From contig JBJLEF010000001.1 of the NCBI GenBank assembly GCA_045565995.1, positions 1,922,001 to 1,986,000 on the forward strand: a stretch of 64,000 nt of DNA, read 5' to 3'. This DNA is from UBA721 sp002705165. GTDB taxonomy: Bacteria; Planctomycetota; Planctomycetia; Pirellulales; Pirellulaceae. Positions 25,701-36,200 of the stretch are shown here, piece after piece. Within the stretch, counting starts at the first letter, position 1; each line of letters opens with the position of its first letter. A program made the position numbers and the translations under genes. Below the pieces are notes generated by a model that saw only the letters and a program-made list of their open reading frames with translations, was not told the DNA's origin and did no database searches.

Positions 25701-28469
25701 ATGTCAACTCTCTCAGGCGTATTGTTTAATCGCTTCGTTGTTCGCAATCTGAGTGTGCTGTCACTACTGGTCTTGCTTGTACTTCCGGTCATGGCCCAGT
25801 CTCCAGAAGAGTCAGGTTCGTCGGCAGCGACGGAACAGGGTAGTGACTTGGTTGATCCTGGAGAAGAGCGGAAGTCTTTCAATGAGCCTGTCGTTCAGCG
25901 TATCGCCGTCCAGTCCGGTTTTTCGGCTTATATACCCCGACGGTGGGGAATCATTTCCTGTGAAGTTTGGAATCCAACAGATCAATCACACAAACTGACA
26001 ATTCGGGCGAATTGGAAAACAGAAGACTTAACGACGAATGCCATTCAGTTTACGAGGAATTTTACGGTTCCTCCGAAGACGGTGCGAGTGGTCTCCTACC
26101 CGATTAGAATTCCAGATCATGAATTGAGTCAAAAACGATTGAAGCTTGGTAATCTGGAATTGAATTCCCGTATCACTCGTATTGTTAATGGCCGTGAAGT
26201 GGCAGTTCTTAGCCCACTAAAGACGCCCTTGGATCTGGCTCAACTCACGACAGATTTCAACAAGCCTGCGCTTGGTTTTATGGCTCCTGATCCTAAAGAT
26301 CTACTTGAAAGCTACCTTCGTCTCACGAATGTCGGAGTAGATGTCGAAATGATCGACAGTGAATCTTTAAGAATGATCAAGGCAATCAAGAGTGAACAGG
26401 AATCTGGTATTTCCGTATTTGTGCCACAGGGTACTGAAATCCCTGCAACTTCTACCGCACTTGATGCGTTGGATCAATTGGTACTGGCTGACAAACGGGT
26501 GATTTATGATGTGGCTTTGATGGCAACAATTCGTCAGTGGGTCGCCAATGGTGGACGCTTATGGATCATGCTCGATGAGACCGGCGTTGAATTGCCCCAG
26601 CGACTCTTTGGAGACTTCATCAGTCTCTCAGGTTTGGGCACAGAACATCTGTCGAGTGTGGAGATTGTCTCGAAACATTCTGGTCAGGAGCCACTTGTGT
26701 TTGACTATGATAAGCCAGTTCGAAATGCGATGGTTTACGCAGAAGATGTCGAAGTCTACCACGAAGTAAATGGTATGCCCTCGTCGTTCTGGAAGAAGTA
26801 TGGGAATGGTGAAATCCTGTTTACGACCCTGGAAGCTCGAGGACTTACTCGTCCCAAACCGTTTTCTACGGCCTATGAATTGTTGCCTTTGCTTCCATTA
26901 CAGGATTTAGCTTTACGCTTTTTTTCACCAACGGAAAAGGCGATGACTGATGTCTCAGTGACGAATGCCGAACTTGAGGCGATGACTCCGGAGTCTGGGG
27001 ATGAATCAGATGCGGCTCAAGACATGCGTTTGGCCATGGAAACATTTAAAGGCACAAGTCGTGTCGATGAGATGAGGGAGTATCTGGTATCCAAGGTTGG
27101 CTTCGAGATCGTGGCTCGTGAGCACATTGCAGTTGTTTTCGGCCTTTTCTTTATTCTCCTTTGTGGCACTGGTGTTGTGCTTCATCGAAAGGGCCGTCTT
27201 GAGTTGATGCTCGTAGTTGCCCCGGTGCTAGTGCTGTTTGTTTGTTCCTACCTGTATTTTGTAGGTTCGGCAAAACGCCATACTTTGGAGAACCTTTTGG
27301 CCTCGATTCAGTTCGTCAACGCTGAAAACCAAACTCGTGAACTTCCCGTTCGAGGATTTGGAGCAGTCTATAGTGAAGAATCGGTAGACGCAAATATCCA
27401 AGTATCTAATGGAACAATCTTTTGGCCTGATATCGAAGAGTTAACTGGCCAGAACATTCGTATGGTATGGGACGATCTGGAATCTTGGCATTGGGAAGGA
27501 TTAACGATTCCCGGTGGTACTGTTCGTACATTCCCATTTGAAAAGACGGTTTCTTCTGACAATCCGGTATTTGCTACCGTTTCATTCGGTGAAGCAGGGC
27601 TCGAGGGCAGTTACGAGCTAGGACCTTTGACTAATCCTGAGCATGGTTTGTTGGTGAGCCCAACTGGTGAGCGTGTTGCCGTCCAGTTTGTGGATGGAAA
27701 TCTGATTGTTGGCTCTCAGGAACTTGCTGATTCCCAATTTGACACTACGACGAGCATTGTCAACGAAGAAACTGAAAGCCGTATTAATTTCATCAACGCC
27801 CTCCTCAAACGACAAAATGCGGATGTGAGGAAATACCCTCAAGTACCCTCGCTCTTTGTTTGGAGTGATCCTCTGGATTTGGGAATTGAATTTCCCGGTG
27901 AGCAAAAGATCATTGGTTCAGCTTTGACCGTGCTACCTTTAAAGATTAGCAAGACATCCCCGGGACAGAAATTCTTTGTGCCGTCGATTCTGACGTCGTT
28001 ATATCCCAGTAATGCGATTAATGGGATTGGTGCCTCCTATGCTTATGACTTTACGAAAGACCAATGGAATGATGAGAAAATTAATCGTTCTCATCAAATG
28101 TGGTTAAAAGTCAAAGTGCCTTCAATGGTGATGCCAGCGACGATTACGAAAGCGATTGTGACAGTAGATATTCAGGCGGGCGAACGAGTGATTAATTCGG
28201 TAGGCCGAGTGCTTGGAGACCAGGGGGTATATGTACCTCAGATTCTTGATACTCGCAAAAGCCCGAACGGACAGGAAGAATTTATATTTGATAATCCGGA
28301 GCATCTGGTAATTGATGAGAATGGGTTAATCTTCCTTGGAATTAATATTGGATTAGAGCCCATTCCGGGTGAAACGGAAATTGCCCAAGCTGAGAGGGAG
28401 AAAGATTATTTTTGGCAGATTAATGATGTGGATGTATCTCTTGAAGGTACAGTAAACGCCAATCCTTAA
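25701..28469 (+). CDS. Large secreted/membrane protein with glutamine-amidotransferase-like region, ABC-associated
   Basis: The ATG at 25701 (922 residues) is preferred over the TTG at 25695 because it opens a clear signal peptide (ending PVMAQ). The first part is beta-rich. A middle region (about 240-310: VFVPQGTEIPATSTALDAL..., then IRQWVANGGRLWIML) resembles the class I glutamine-amidotransferase-like fold seen in DUF4350-type proteins, with no catalytic Cys evident. Two adjacent membrane helices follow (about 475-530: HIAVVFGLFFILLCGTGVVL and LMLVVAPVLVLFVCSYLYFVG). The C-terminal 390 residues look extracytoplasmic. This layout is common for proteins next to ABC-2 exporters. It lies 63 bp upstream of the ABC ATPase gene. 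Confidence 0.7.
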   Translation: MSTLSGVLFNRFVVRNLSVLSLLVLLVLPVMAQSPEESGSSAATEQGSDLVDPGEERKSFNEPVVQRIAVQSGFSAYIPRRWGIISCEVWNPTDQSHKLTIRANWKTEDLTTNAIQFTRNFTVPPKTVRVVSYPIRIPDHELSQKRLKLGNLELNSRITRIVNGREVAVLSPLKTPLDLAQLTTDFNKPALGFMAPDPKDLLESYLRLTNVGVDVEMIDSESLRMIKAIKSEQESGISVFVPQGTEIPATSTALDALDQLVLADKRVIYDVALMATIRQWVANGGRLWIMLDETGVELPQRLFGDFISLSGLGTEHLSSVEIVSKHSGQEPLVFDYDKPVRNAMVYAEDVEVYHEVNGMPSSFWKKYGNGEILFTTLEARGLTRPKPFSTAYELLPLLPLQDLALRFFSPTEKAMTDVSVTNAELEAMTPESGDESDAAQDMRLAMETFKGTSRVDEMREYLVSKVGFEIVAREHIAVVFGLFFILLCGTGVVLHRKGRLELMLVVAPVLVLFVCSYLYFVGSAKRHTLENLLASIQFVNAENQTRELPVRGFGAVYSEESVDANIQVSNGTIFWPDIEELTGQNIRMVWDDLESWHWEGLTIPGGTVRTFPFEKTVSSDNPVFATVSFGEAGLEGSYELGPLTNPEHGLLVSPTGERVAVQFVDGNLIVGSQELADSQFDTTTSIVNEETESRINFINALLKRQNADVRKYPQVPSLFVWSDPLDLGIEFPGEQKIIGSALTVLPLKISKTSPGQKFFVPSILTSLYPSNAINGIGASYAYDFTKDQWNDEKINRSHQMWLKVKVPSMVMPATITKAIVTVDIQAGERVINSVGRVLGDQGVYVPQILDTRKSPNGQEEFIFDNPEHLVIDENGLIFLGINIGLEPIPGETEIAQAEREKDYFWQINDVDVSLEGTVNANP

Positions 28470-28532
28470 AAGATTCAGCAGATAAAAACAATAAAGGACT
28501 AAGTCATAACGACTTTGGAGTGACAACATACG

Positions 28533-29492
28533 ATGAGTGATAGTGTTGTAGTTATAGATAACATGACCAAGAAATTTGGCGAGTTCACAGCCGTTGACCA
28601 ATTGTCGATGACTGTCGAACGTGGCCGTATCCTTGGGTTTATTGGCCCAAACGGTGCTGGTAAGACAACGACGATCAAAATATTGGTCGGTCTTGCAAGA
28701 CCTACCTCAGGACATGCGACGATTGCCGGGGCAGATTGCGTTACGGAGTCTCACCAGATTAAGAAGCTCGTGGGCTATATGCCTGACAAGTTCGGTCCCT
28801 ACCCTAATATGCGTGTTCGTGAGTATCTGGATTTCTTCGGCGCGGCCTTCAAAATTCCAAAAAAAGAACGTAAAGCTCGTATTCAAGAAGTACTTGAGAT
28901 CACTCGTGCTACCTACATGCAGGATCGATATGTTGAGGCGCTCAGTCATGGAATGCAGCAACGAGTTGGAATTGCCCGAACATTGCTTCACGACCCTGAA
29001 GTCTTAATCTTCGACGAACCTGCCAATGGTCTCGATCCAGAAGCCCGTATTGAAATGCGTGACTTACTATTGCGTCTGGCTGACCTTGGCAAAACCTTGA
29101 TCGTGACGAGTCATATTTTGCCGGAACTGTCACGTATCTGTGATGAGATAGCGATCATCAGTGGTGGCAAGTTGCGAGCGTCAGGGACCATGGCCGAGAT
29201 CAATGAACAATTGGGCCAGATGCGAATGGTGGAAATTCACCTCGATGGCGCTGACCGTATTGACCAGGCACAGGAAATTGTTCGTAAACACTCAGATATT
29301 GCAGAAATCGCAGGTAGTAAGACCGAAGAATTGATTCGCTTCCGCGCCAACCTGACCGATCAAGCGATGGCAAATCTTCTGAATTCACTGGTTTCCGCAA
29401 ACGTTCCAGTGGCTCAGTTCCATGAAGTACAAACTGACCTCGAAGATGCCTTCCTCACGGTAACTAAAGAAGACCGTGCGAAGATGGTTTAA
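28533..29492 (+). CDS. ABC transporter ATP-binding protein (ABC-2 exporter type)
   Basis: The 319-residue ATPase has all canonical motifs: Walker A GPNGAGKT (38-45), a Q-loop region near residue 84, signature LSHGMQQR (138-145; Gly and Gln-Gln rather than LSGGQ), Walker B VLIFDEPANG (157-166) and a switch His in VTSHILPEL. A C-terminal extension of about 90 residues after the core (LGQMRMVEIHLDGADRI...) is typical of CcmA/NatA-like ATPases with ABC-2 permeases. The permease gene follows 25 bp later, or overlaps by 17 bp if a GTG at 29476 is used. ATP hydrolysis would power export of an unknown substrate. Confidence 0.95.
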   Translation: MSDSVVVIDNMTKKFGEFTAVDQLSMTVERGRILGFIGPNGAGKTTTIKILVGLARPTSGHATIAGADCVTESHQIKKLVGYMPDKFGPYPNMRVREYLDFFGAAFKIPKKERKARIQEVLEITRATYMQDRYVEALSHGMQQRVGIARTLLHDPEVLIFDEPANGLDPEARIEMRDLLLRLADLGKTLIVTSHILPELSRICDEIAIISGGKLRASGTMAEINEQLGQMRMVEIHLDGADRIDQAQEIVRKHSDIAEIAGSKTEELIRFRANLTDQAMANLLNSLVSANVPVAQFHEVQTDLEDAFLTVTKEDRAKMV

Positions 29493-29517
29493 GAAAGGCT
29501 CTCAAGAGCGAATTAAA

Positions 29518-31287
29518 ATGTTACAGAACCCAATCGTACAACGCGAACTCATCGGAATGATGCGAACTCGCAAGGCAATGGTGATTCAGGCAGCCTTGGT
29601 GATACTGTTCGCTTTGCTATTACTACTTCGTTGGCCGGTCGACCCGATTGCCGACGTGACCGGTGTTAAGTCGATGCAGGTTTTCAAACTGTTTTCTTAT
29701 GGGATTTTGACAGCACTGATTTTTTTGGTGCCAGTCTTTCCTGCGACCTCAGTTATTCGTGAACGAAACAGCGGGACCTTGGCCCTACTGTTGAATTCAC
29801 CTATGAAACCAGCCGAGATCTATTTCGGAAAACTGACAGGTGTCATGATGTTTGTCATGCAGTTGTTGATTCTAAGTGTCCCGTCGCTTGCAGCTTGTTT
29901 CGTGATGGGCGGTATCTCGATGCAACAACAAGTCTTACCGTTATATGGGGTTCTGTTATTAGCAGCCTTGCAATATTCAACGATGGGACTGATGGTTAGT
30001 TGTCTCGCCGGGTCAATCGATAGTGCTCTCAAGATTACGTACGGCATGGTACTTTTTATGTCCGTGGTAGTTCTCGGACCTCATCTCTTTCTGCAGGGAG
30101 CGACGGGAAGCTTATCCACAGCGGCTAGTTGGTTGCGTTGTATTTCTCCGTTGCCGCCTGTGATGGATATTATCGGGCATCGTGATGTCGGTGCTCAGGG
30201 AATGGATACAAATATCAACTCAATCTTCAACTATGTGATCCTTTCCTTGTCTTTAACGGTGATCTTTATCTCCGTGGCTTTGGTGCAATTGAATCGTCGG
30301 ATTCTTGACCGAGCAAGAAGTGCTGGTGTGATGACTCACCAAATGAGTAAGTTTGCTCAGCGATTTCGTATGATTTTGTATATGGGTATGGACCCTAAGA
30401 AACGATCGCCATTAATTCCCGGATATGTGAATCCTGTACTTATCAAGGAATTTCGTAGTCGACGCTTCGGACGCGTGCACTGGATTATTCGAACAATGGT
30501 TGTTTGTGTGGTGACCTCGCTGTTTTTGGCAATTCAATCGACGGTGTACACCGAGCAGTGGGGTGTCGATATTATTGGCGGTATCATGGTCGTTCTTCAA
30601 GTTGGTCTGGTGGTTATCATTACACCAAGTTTGGCTTCAGGATTAATAAGTTCAGAATTAGAATCCGGAAGTTGGCGACTGTTATTACTAACCCCCGTGA
30701 ACTCACGAAGAATCCTGATTGGTAAGCTCCTGAGTGTGGCAGTGACGATATTTTTGATCGTTTTAGCAACGTTGCCTGGCTACGTCGTGTTGATGGTGAT
30801 TGACTTTACCTTAGTCACTCAGATTTGGCAGGTGTGTGTCTGTTTGTTGATGACCTGTATTTTGGTCTTGGCTATTAGCGCATTGGTTAGTAGCTTGTTC
30901 CGAGCAACGGCAACAGCGACAGCCGTTTCGTTCTCAATCGTGATCATGATCTTTGCAGGTACGTTCCTGTTCTGGCTCGGGAAAGGCGCTCCGTTCAATG
31001 TCGAAACGGTTGAAAAAGCATTGGTGGTTAACCCACTGGCTACCGCTCTGACTATTATGGGAACCCCAGGTTTTGATGCGGCAGAGTTCCAATTGCTTGC
31101 ACCACAAGTAATGTGGAAAGCTGAGTTGAATGACCTGTGGCCTGCCGTTAGTGTGCCGCTTGAAGCGATGGGAGTGCAACGTATTTCGATCCCGATGTCC
31201 TGGAATTGGATCGTCACTGCTGGTATTTCATTCGTCTGCTTTTTGGTTTTATATATTCGTGTGAAATTACTCACCAAACCACAGTAG
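29518..31287 (+). CDS. ABC-2 type transporter permease, tandem-duplicated
   Basis: I chose the ATG at 29518 (589 residues) because it starts with the motif MLQNPIVQREL at which such permeases normally begin; the GTG at 29476 would add 14 residues and overlap the ATPase gene. The protein has about twelve membrane helices in two homologous halves. The first opens NPIVQRELIGMMR and carries SPMKPAEIYFGKLTG. The second opens NPVLIKEFRSRRFGR near residue 302 and carries TPVNSRRILIGKLLS. This matches the two-fold design of the orphan permease at 16167-18011. It forms a transporter with the ATPase directly upstream; the substrate is unknown. Confidence 0.92.
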   Translation: MLQNPIVQRELIGMMRTRKAMVIQAALVILFALLLLLRWPVDPIADVTGVKSMQVFKLFSYGILTALIFLVPVFPATSVIRERNSGTLALLLNSPMKPAEIYFGKLTGVMMFVMQLLILSVPSLAACFVMGGISMQQQVLPLYGVLLLAALQYSTMGLMVSCLAGSIDSALKITYGMVLFMSVVVLGPHLFLQGATGSLSTAASWLRCISPLPPVMDIIGHRDVGAQGMDTNINSIFNYVILSLSLTVIFISVALVQLNRRILDRARSAGVMTHQMSKFAQRFRMILYMGMDPKKRSPLIPGYVNPVLIKEFRSRRFGRVHWIIRTMVVCVVTSLFLAIQSTVYTEQWGVDIIGGIMVVLQVGLVVIITPSLASGLISSELESGSWRLLLLTPVNSRRILIGKLLSVAVTIFLIVLATLPGYVVLMVIDFTLVTQIWQVCVCLLMTCILVLAISALVSSLFRATATATAVSFSIVIMIFAGTFLFWLGKGAPFNVETVEKALVVNPLATALTIMGTPGFDAAEFQLLAPQVMWKAELNDLWPAVSVPLEAMGVQRISIPMSWNWIVTAGISFVCFLVLYIRVKLLTKPQ

Positions 31288-31319
31288 CGAATTTAGTTTA
31301 GTTATTGAGAATTGGATTC

Positions 31320-33137
31320 ATGTTAATTCGAATCAACCAAATATTACTGTTGCTGATGATCTTCGTCGGAGGATTAGGTTCGCCGTTGCAGGCGCAGCAA
31401 AATATTATCAAAGAGGATTGGCCAATGTTCGCCGATCCAGTCATGCCGCAGGAGTATAAGATCCTCGTGGTTGGTGAGAACTTGATTTCGACATGGCTTG
31501 ATGCGTTGGCCTCGGAAGATACCGAAATTCGGATTGATACGGTTCAAACATTGCGTTTGGCAGCTCAGAAAAATATCCCGGGACTGGAAGTTACTATTGA
31601 TCCTTTAATTGCGGTCGTGGCAGATTCTGAGACTCCAAAGACAATTCGCTATACGGCAGCATCCGTGCTTACGCTACTGGACGCCTCTAAGGCCAAAGAG
31701 GTATTTATCTCGGGCATTAAAAAAGGCGAATATGAGATGTCTGTTATTACCGAGTCTTCTCTCATTAAATGGCAAGCAGAGGAATTGGTTGACATTTGGA
31801 GAGGACGATTTGAATCTCCGAAATCAGGGACACTTTTGCGTTTGGCGATTAATGGTTTGGCTGCACTTGGTAATGATGAAGACAGGAAACTACTTGTCGA
31901 ATTTAGTAGAAATGCTACTAATGGGAATGCCTTGCGGATTGATGCGGCACAGGCCATTGCGATGTATTCAGAGGTGCCTTATTTGCTTGAGGCGGCAGAG
32001 CTGTTGAATGGGAGCACTGTGGATCTTATTGTTGCTGCTAACCTTGCTTCACCTGCTCCCGCGGAATCGAATCAATCTCAGGCTCTGCAAGTCCTGAAAC
32101 AATTATGTGCTTCCTCGGCTTATGCTGCTGCTGGAATCGCTGCGGATGCTTTGCGACAGTGGAATAAGGTTGCTGTGGTTGAATTGGCTGATGTGCTTGC
32201 AACGCATCAAAATCCACGCGCACGCAATGCCTATGTAACAGCATTGCATGATACAGTTACCGCTGAAAATCTTGCGACCTTGGGAAGTTATCTGGATGAT
32301 GGTGACCCGGGAATTCGTGTTCAGGTTCAAAAATGGCTCGTTGAATTTGCGGAGCAGGATACTTTGCTTCCTGGTGTTCTGGAGATTACCGAGGGGGCGG
32401 TGAATGCACAATCCTGGAGATTGCAGGAACAGGGAATGCATCTGGCTGTTGAGTTAGAGCAAAAGCATTTGGCCCCGGTGGCTTTAAAACTTCTTCGGAG
32501 CGATCGTGCCGAAGTTCTAGTGACCGCCAGCTGGGCATTGAGGCGTCTGGCGGTACCGGAAACACTGCCTCAAGTTCTGGCTTATTGTCAGTCTCGTCGA
32601 AGCGACTTCCTGAAAGAAACTCTTCCTCGTGAATTGGAATATGAGATCAACGAGCAGTTTGCACATCTCTACCAGATGTTTGGACAAATGAAGTATAAGC
32701 CAGCAACTCCACTTCTGATGCAGTTCACGAAGAAAGTCGAACAGCTGCGATTTAGGATTCGTGCTTCTGCCGGGTGGGCATTGGGTAAGATTTGGGAAGA
32801 TGATTTAGAAGGAGCTTCAGGACTTCAGGACCTGTTCCTTACTCGCCTAACGGATGAGGCTCCGATTCCTCCCGAAGATAATCTCGTAAAACGTATGTGT
32901 GCCATTGGCTTGGCTCGTATCGGTTCAGACAATGAAGCGACAATTGATGCTTTGGAGCTTTATCGCGAGCAAACAACTCGACGGGGTGTCCCAAGTTTTA
33001 GCCCGTTGTATACAGGTTCAGTTTGGGCGCTGACCAAACTCACAGGTAAGACATACCCTGATCCTGTTACGGAAACGTTCAACGAAGGTCCCTGGCTGAT
33101 TCAACCATTTGATCCCAAGCTCTTGGAGAGCAACTAG
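31320..33137 (+). CDS. Secreted HEAT-like repeat protein
   Basis: The ATG at 31320 (605 residues) starts a good signal peptide (MLIRINQILLLLMIFVGG, cleavage near LQAQ); the TTG at 31305 is less likely. The rest is made of paired helices of the HEAT/armadillo type (STWLDALASEDTEIRIDTVQTL, GSYLDDGDPGIRVQVQKWLVEFA, LKLLRSDRAEVLVTASWALRRLA). HEAT solenoids serve as protein-binding scaffolds. It follows the ABC permease by 32 bp and is closed by a terminator at 33192, so it is probably the last gene of the ABC module and may be a periplasmic partner of the exporter (inference). Confidence 0.75.
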   Translation: MLIRINQILLLLMIFVGGLGSPLQAQQNIIKEDWPMFADPVMPQEYKILVVGENLISTWLDALASEDTEIRIDTVQTLRLAAQKNIPGLEVTIDPLIAVVADSETPKTIRYTAASVLTLLDASKAKEVFISGIKKGEYEMSVITESSLIKWQAEELVDIWRGRFESPKSGTLLRLAINGLAALGNDEDRKLLVEFSRNATNGNALRIDAAQAIAMYSEVPYLLEAAELLNGSTVDLIVAANLASPAPAESNQSQALQVLKQLCASSAYAAAGIAADALRQWNKVAVVELADVLATHQNPRARNAYVTALHDTVTAENLATLGSYLDDGDPGIRVQVQKWLVEFAEQDTLLPGVLEITEGAVNAQSWRLQEQGMHLAVELEQKHLAPVALKLLRSDRAEVLVTASWALRRLAVPETLPQVLAYCQSRRSDFLKETLPRELEYEINEQFAHLYQMFGQMKYKPATPLLMQFTKKVEQLRFRIRASAGWALGKIWEDDLEGASGLQDLFLTRLTDEAPIPPEDNLVKRMCAIGLARIGSDNEATIDALELYREQTTRRGVPSFSPLYTGSVWALTKLTGKTYPDPVTETFNEGPWLIQPFDPKLLESN

Positions 33138-33191
33138 GATTCTCTTTGGGCTCTGTAGTGACTTCATCAAAGTCGAGCTTGAATTAGCATG

Positions 33192-33223
33192 ACAGATACT
33201 TCTGATTTGAAGCATCTGTTTTG
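33192..33223 (+). terminator. Rho-independent terminator after the ABC/HEAT module
   Basis: ACAGATACTTC (33192-33202) and GAAGCATCTGT (33209-33219) form an 11-bp stem with one A-C mismatch and a 6-base loop, followed by TTT. It lies 54 bp after the HEAT gene stop. Confidence 0.75.
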
Positions 33224-33276
33224 GTATCCTAGGATATTAGGTATTCACTGATTTGTGCTTTTATCAACCTAGGACC

Positions 33277-36200
33277 ATGCCTCGTAATTTACCTGCTTTA
33301 CTCCTTGCTTTGCTCTTGGCCTTTAGCCTTTCTATCCCAGTCACTGCTAAAGCTGTAGAGGCTGCGCCGGTTGATTTTGCCCGCGACATACGACCGTTGT
33401 TGTCTGATACGTGTTATCACTGTCACGGTCCGGACAAAGAGAATCAACAGGCAGGTTTACGTTTAGATCTCAAGACGAGCCTGTATCAGGTGCATGAGGG
33501 AATAGCACTCGTTGTTCCTGGGAATACAGCCAAAAGCCTTTTATTCCAGCGGATTACTGCAGCGGATCCGGCTGAACGCATGCCTCCGGAAGATGCTCAG
33601 TTGACACTCTCCGAAACTCAGATTCAGTTGATTAAAACCTGGATTGAGCAAGGCGCTGTTTGGAAGGATCATTGGGCATTTGAGTCCCCGGTTAAGTCCG
33701 CATTGCCCAGTCCAGTCAAGGATCCATGGGTGACGAATGCAATTGATGCGTTCGTACTGGAAAAGTTAAAGAAAAATCGAATTTTGCCTTCCAGGATGGC
33801 TTCTAAAGAGAAGCTGATTCGTCGTGTCACACTAGATTTAACAGGGCTTCCTCCAACTCAGGATGCAGTGGAAGCTTTCCTGAAGGATGAATCTCCTCAA
33901 GCTTACGAACACGTTGTGGATCGTTTGTTAAAGAGTGAACGCTATGGCGAACGCATGGCGATGCAGTGGCTGGATGTTGCTCGCTATGCGGATACCAACG
34001 GTTATCAAACTGACGGTGAACGGCATATGTGGCGTTGGCGTGAGTGGGTCATCGAGTCCTTTAATTCAAATAAACCGTTTAGTGATTTTACGGTTGAACA
34101 GTTAGCTGGTGATCTGATTCCAGACGCCACGACGGATCAGATACTGGCGACAGGATTCAATCGTAATCACCGCTCGAACTCAGAAGGTGGGATTGTCTTT
34201 GAAGAATACCTTGTTGAGTATGCCGTAGATCGAGTAGATACCACAGCGACTGTTTGGCTTGGACTGACGATGGGATGTGCTCGGTGTCATGATCATAAAT
34301 ACGATCCGATTTCGCAGAAAGAATTCTACGAGATGATGGCGTTCTTTAATAACATCCCGGAACGAGGTCGTGTGATTAAGTATGGGAATTCGTTCCCGGT
34401 AATCAAAGCTCCGACTAGGCAAATGGCAATGCAGTTGAAGGATTATGAGTCCAAAATGGATCTATTGCGTCAACGACTGAATGTGAATGCGACGAGTATT
34501 CAGCAGCGGATGACCGAACTCGGAGCTAAACAAGATTCAGAGAAGCCTGTCATTCATCAGGATCTCATGGTCAGGTTTGGCTGGGATGAAACGCATGAGC
34601 AACAAACCTATGAAGTGGAAGGGAAAGCCGAAGATTATGACGTAATTAATACCGGAGAGGTTTCCAAAGAACTCTATCAGGCTTCGTTGCGGGGACAGGC
34701 TCAGGCCCGGTACGTAAAAGGGATTAACGGACAGGCGTTGAAACTGGATAGATCCTATCGAGTGGACGGGGGAGCGATTATTCAGTTCGCGGGTCATCAG
34801 CGACTGACACTTAGTACTTGGATCAAAGTTGATGAGCCTTCGAGTGGCACCATCATGAGTATGTTGAACCCGGATGATCGTCGTCCTCAGGGATTTAGCT
34901 GGAGCTTGGCGGATAACAAAGTGCAGGTCAATTTTGGGCCACGTTGGCTGGATGACTCTGTCCGTATCCGAACGAAGCAATCAATCCCATCTGGTGAGTG
35001 GGTGCACATCGCTTTTACTTCGGACGGTACGCAGATGGCTCGCGGAATGGGGATTTACGTCAATGGAGTTCGACAGGATGTAGATATTTTACTCGACATC
35101 TTCACCGGAACTTATAAGACGAATTCGACATTAGTTATTGGTGCCGAAGGCGACGAACAGCATTTGCAAGGCTTGTTGGATGAAACGTGTTTCTATTTGC
35201 GAGATTTAGGACCGCAGGAATTGAGAAGTCTGGCAGTTGTCAGTACGCCTGCTGAGATTGCTGCGAGGGAGAAACGAACGGCGGCTGAGCAAGAGAAACT
35301 GCTGCATTATTTTCTGGATCAGGTGGATGATTCACAGGACGGTGAGGATTACAGGGCTTTAAGGAAGCTGGAATCAATCTCCCGTCGTTTCCTTGATGCG
35401 ATTCCCACCTCCATGGTGATGCAGGAAAAAATGGAGCGAGGAAAAACGCATGTTCTCATTCGTGGACAGTATGATAACCCTGGTGAAGAGGTCTCGATGA
35501 ATGTTCCCCGTTCATTATTCCGGGAACAGCAGGATGAAGCTTTTGAGTCGCGTTTGGATTTGGCGAAGTGGATTGTTGGTGACGAAAATCCGCTAACCGC
35601 TCGAGTGATCGTCAATCGATTTTGGCACCAATTCTTTGGCAGGGGAATTGTGAAGACGTTGGAAGACTTTGGGGCTCAGGGAGCTCCCCCAACGCATCCT
35701 CATTTACTGGATTGGTTGGCGGTTGATTTCCTTGATAGTGGCTGGGATGTGAAAACATTGGTGAAGTTGATTGTTATGAGTAGTACTTACCGGCAAGATT
35801 CAACAGTGACCAAAGAACAATTGGCTACTGATCCTGAGAATGTCTGGCTTGGTCGCGCATCACGTTTGCGTTTGCCAGCAGAAATACTAAGAGATCAGGC
35901 ACTGGCTGTAAGCGGTTTACTGAACGGGAAAATCGGTGGCTCGAGCGTCAAACCGTATCAACCGGAGGGCCTTTGGAAAGAAATTGCGAGTCAGGCATAT
36001 GATCAGGGCTCGGGGGAAGATCTCTATCGACGAGGAATGTATACCTTCTGGAAGCGAACAGTACCGCCACCAACAATGGTAACGTTTGACGCATCAAGCA
36101 GAGAAATATGTGTGCTGTCCCGTTCTCGTACAAATACACCTCTCCAGGCCTTAGCATTGTTAAATGAGGTATCCTATGTCGAAGCGGCTAGGAATCTGGC

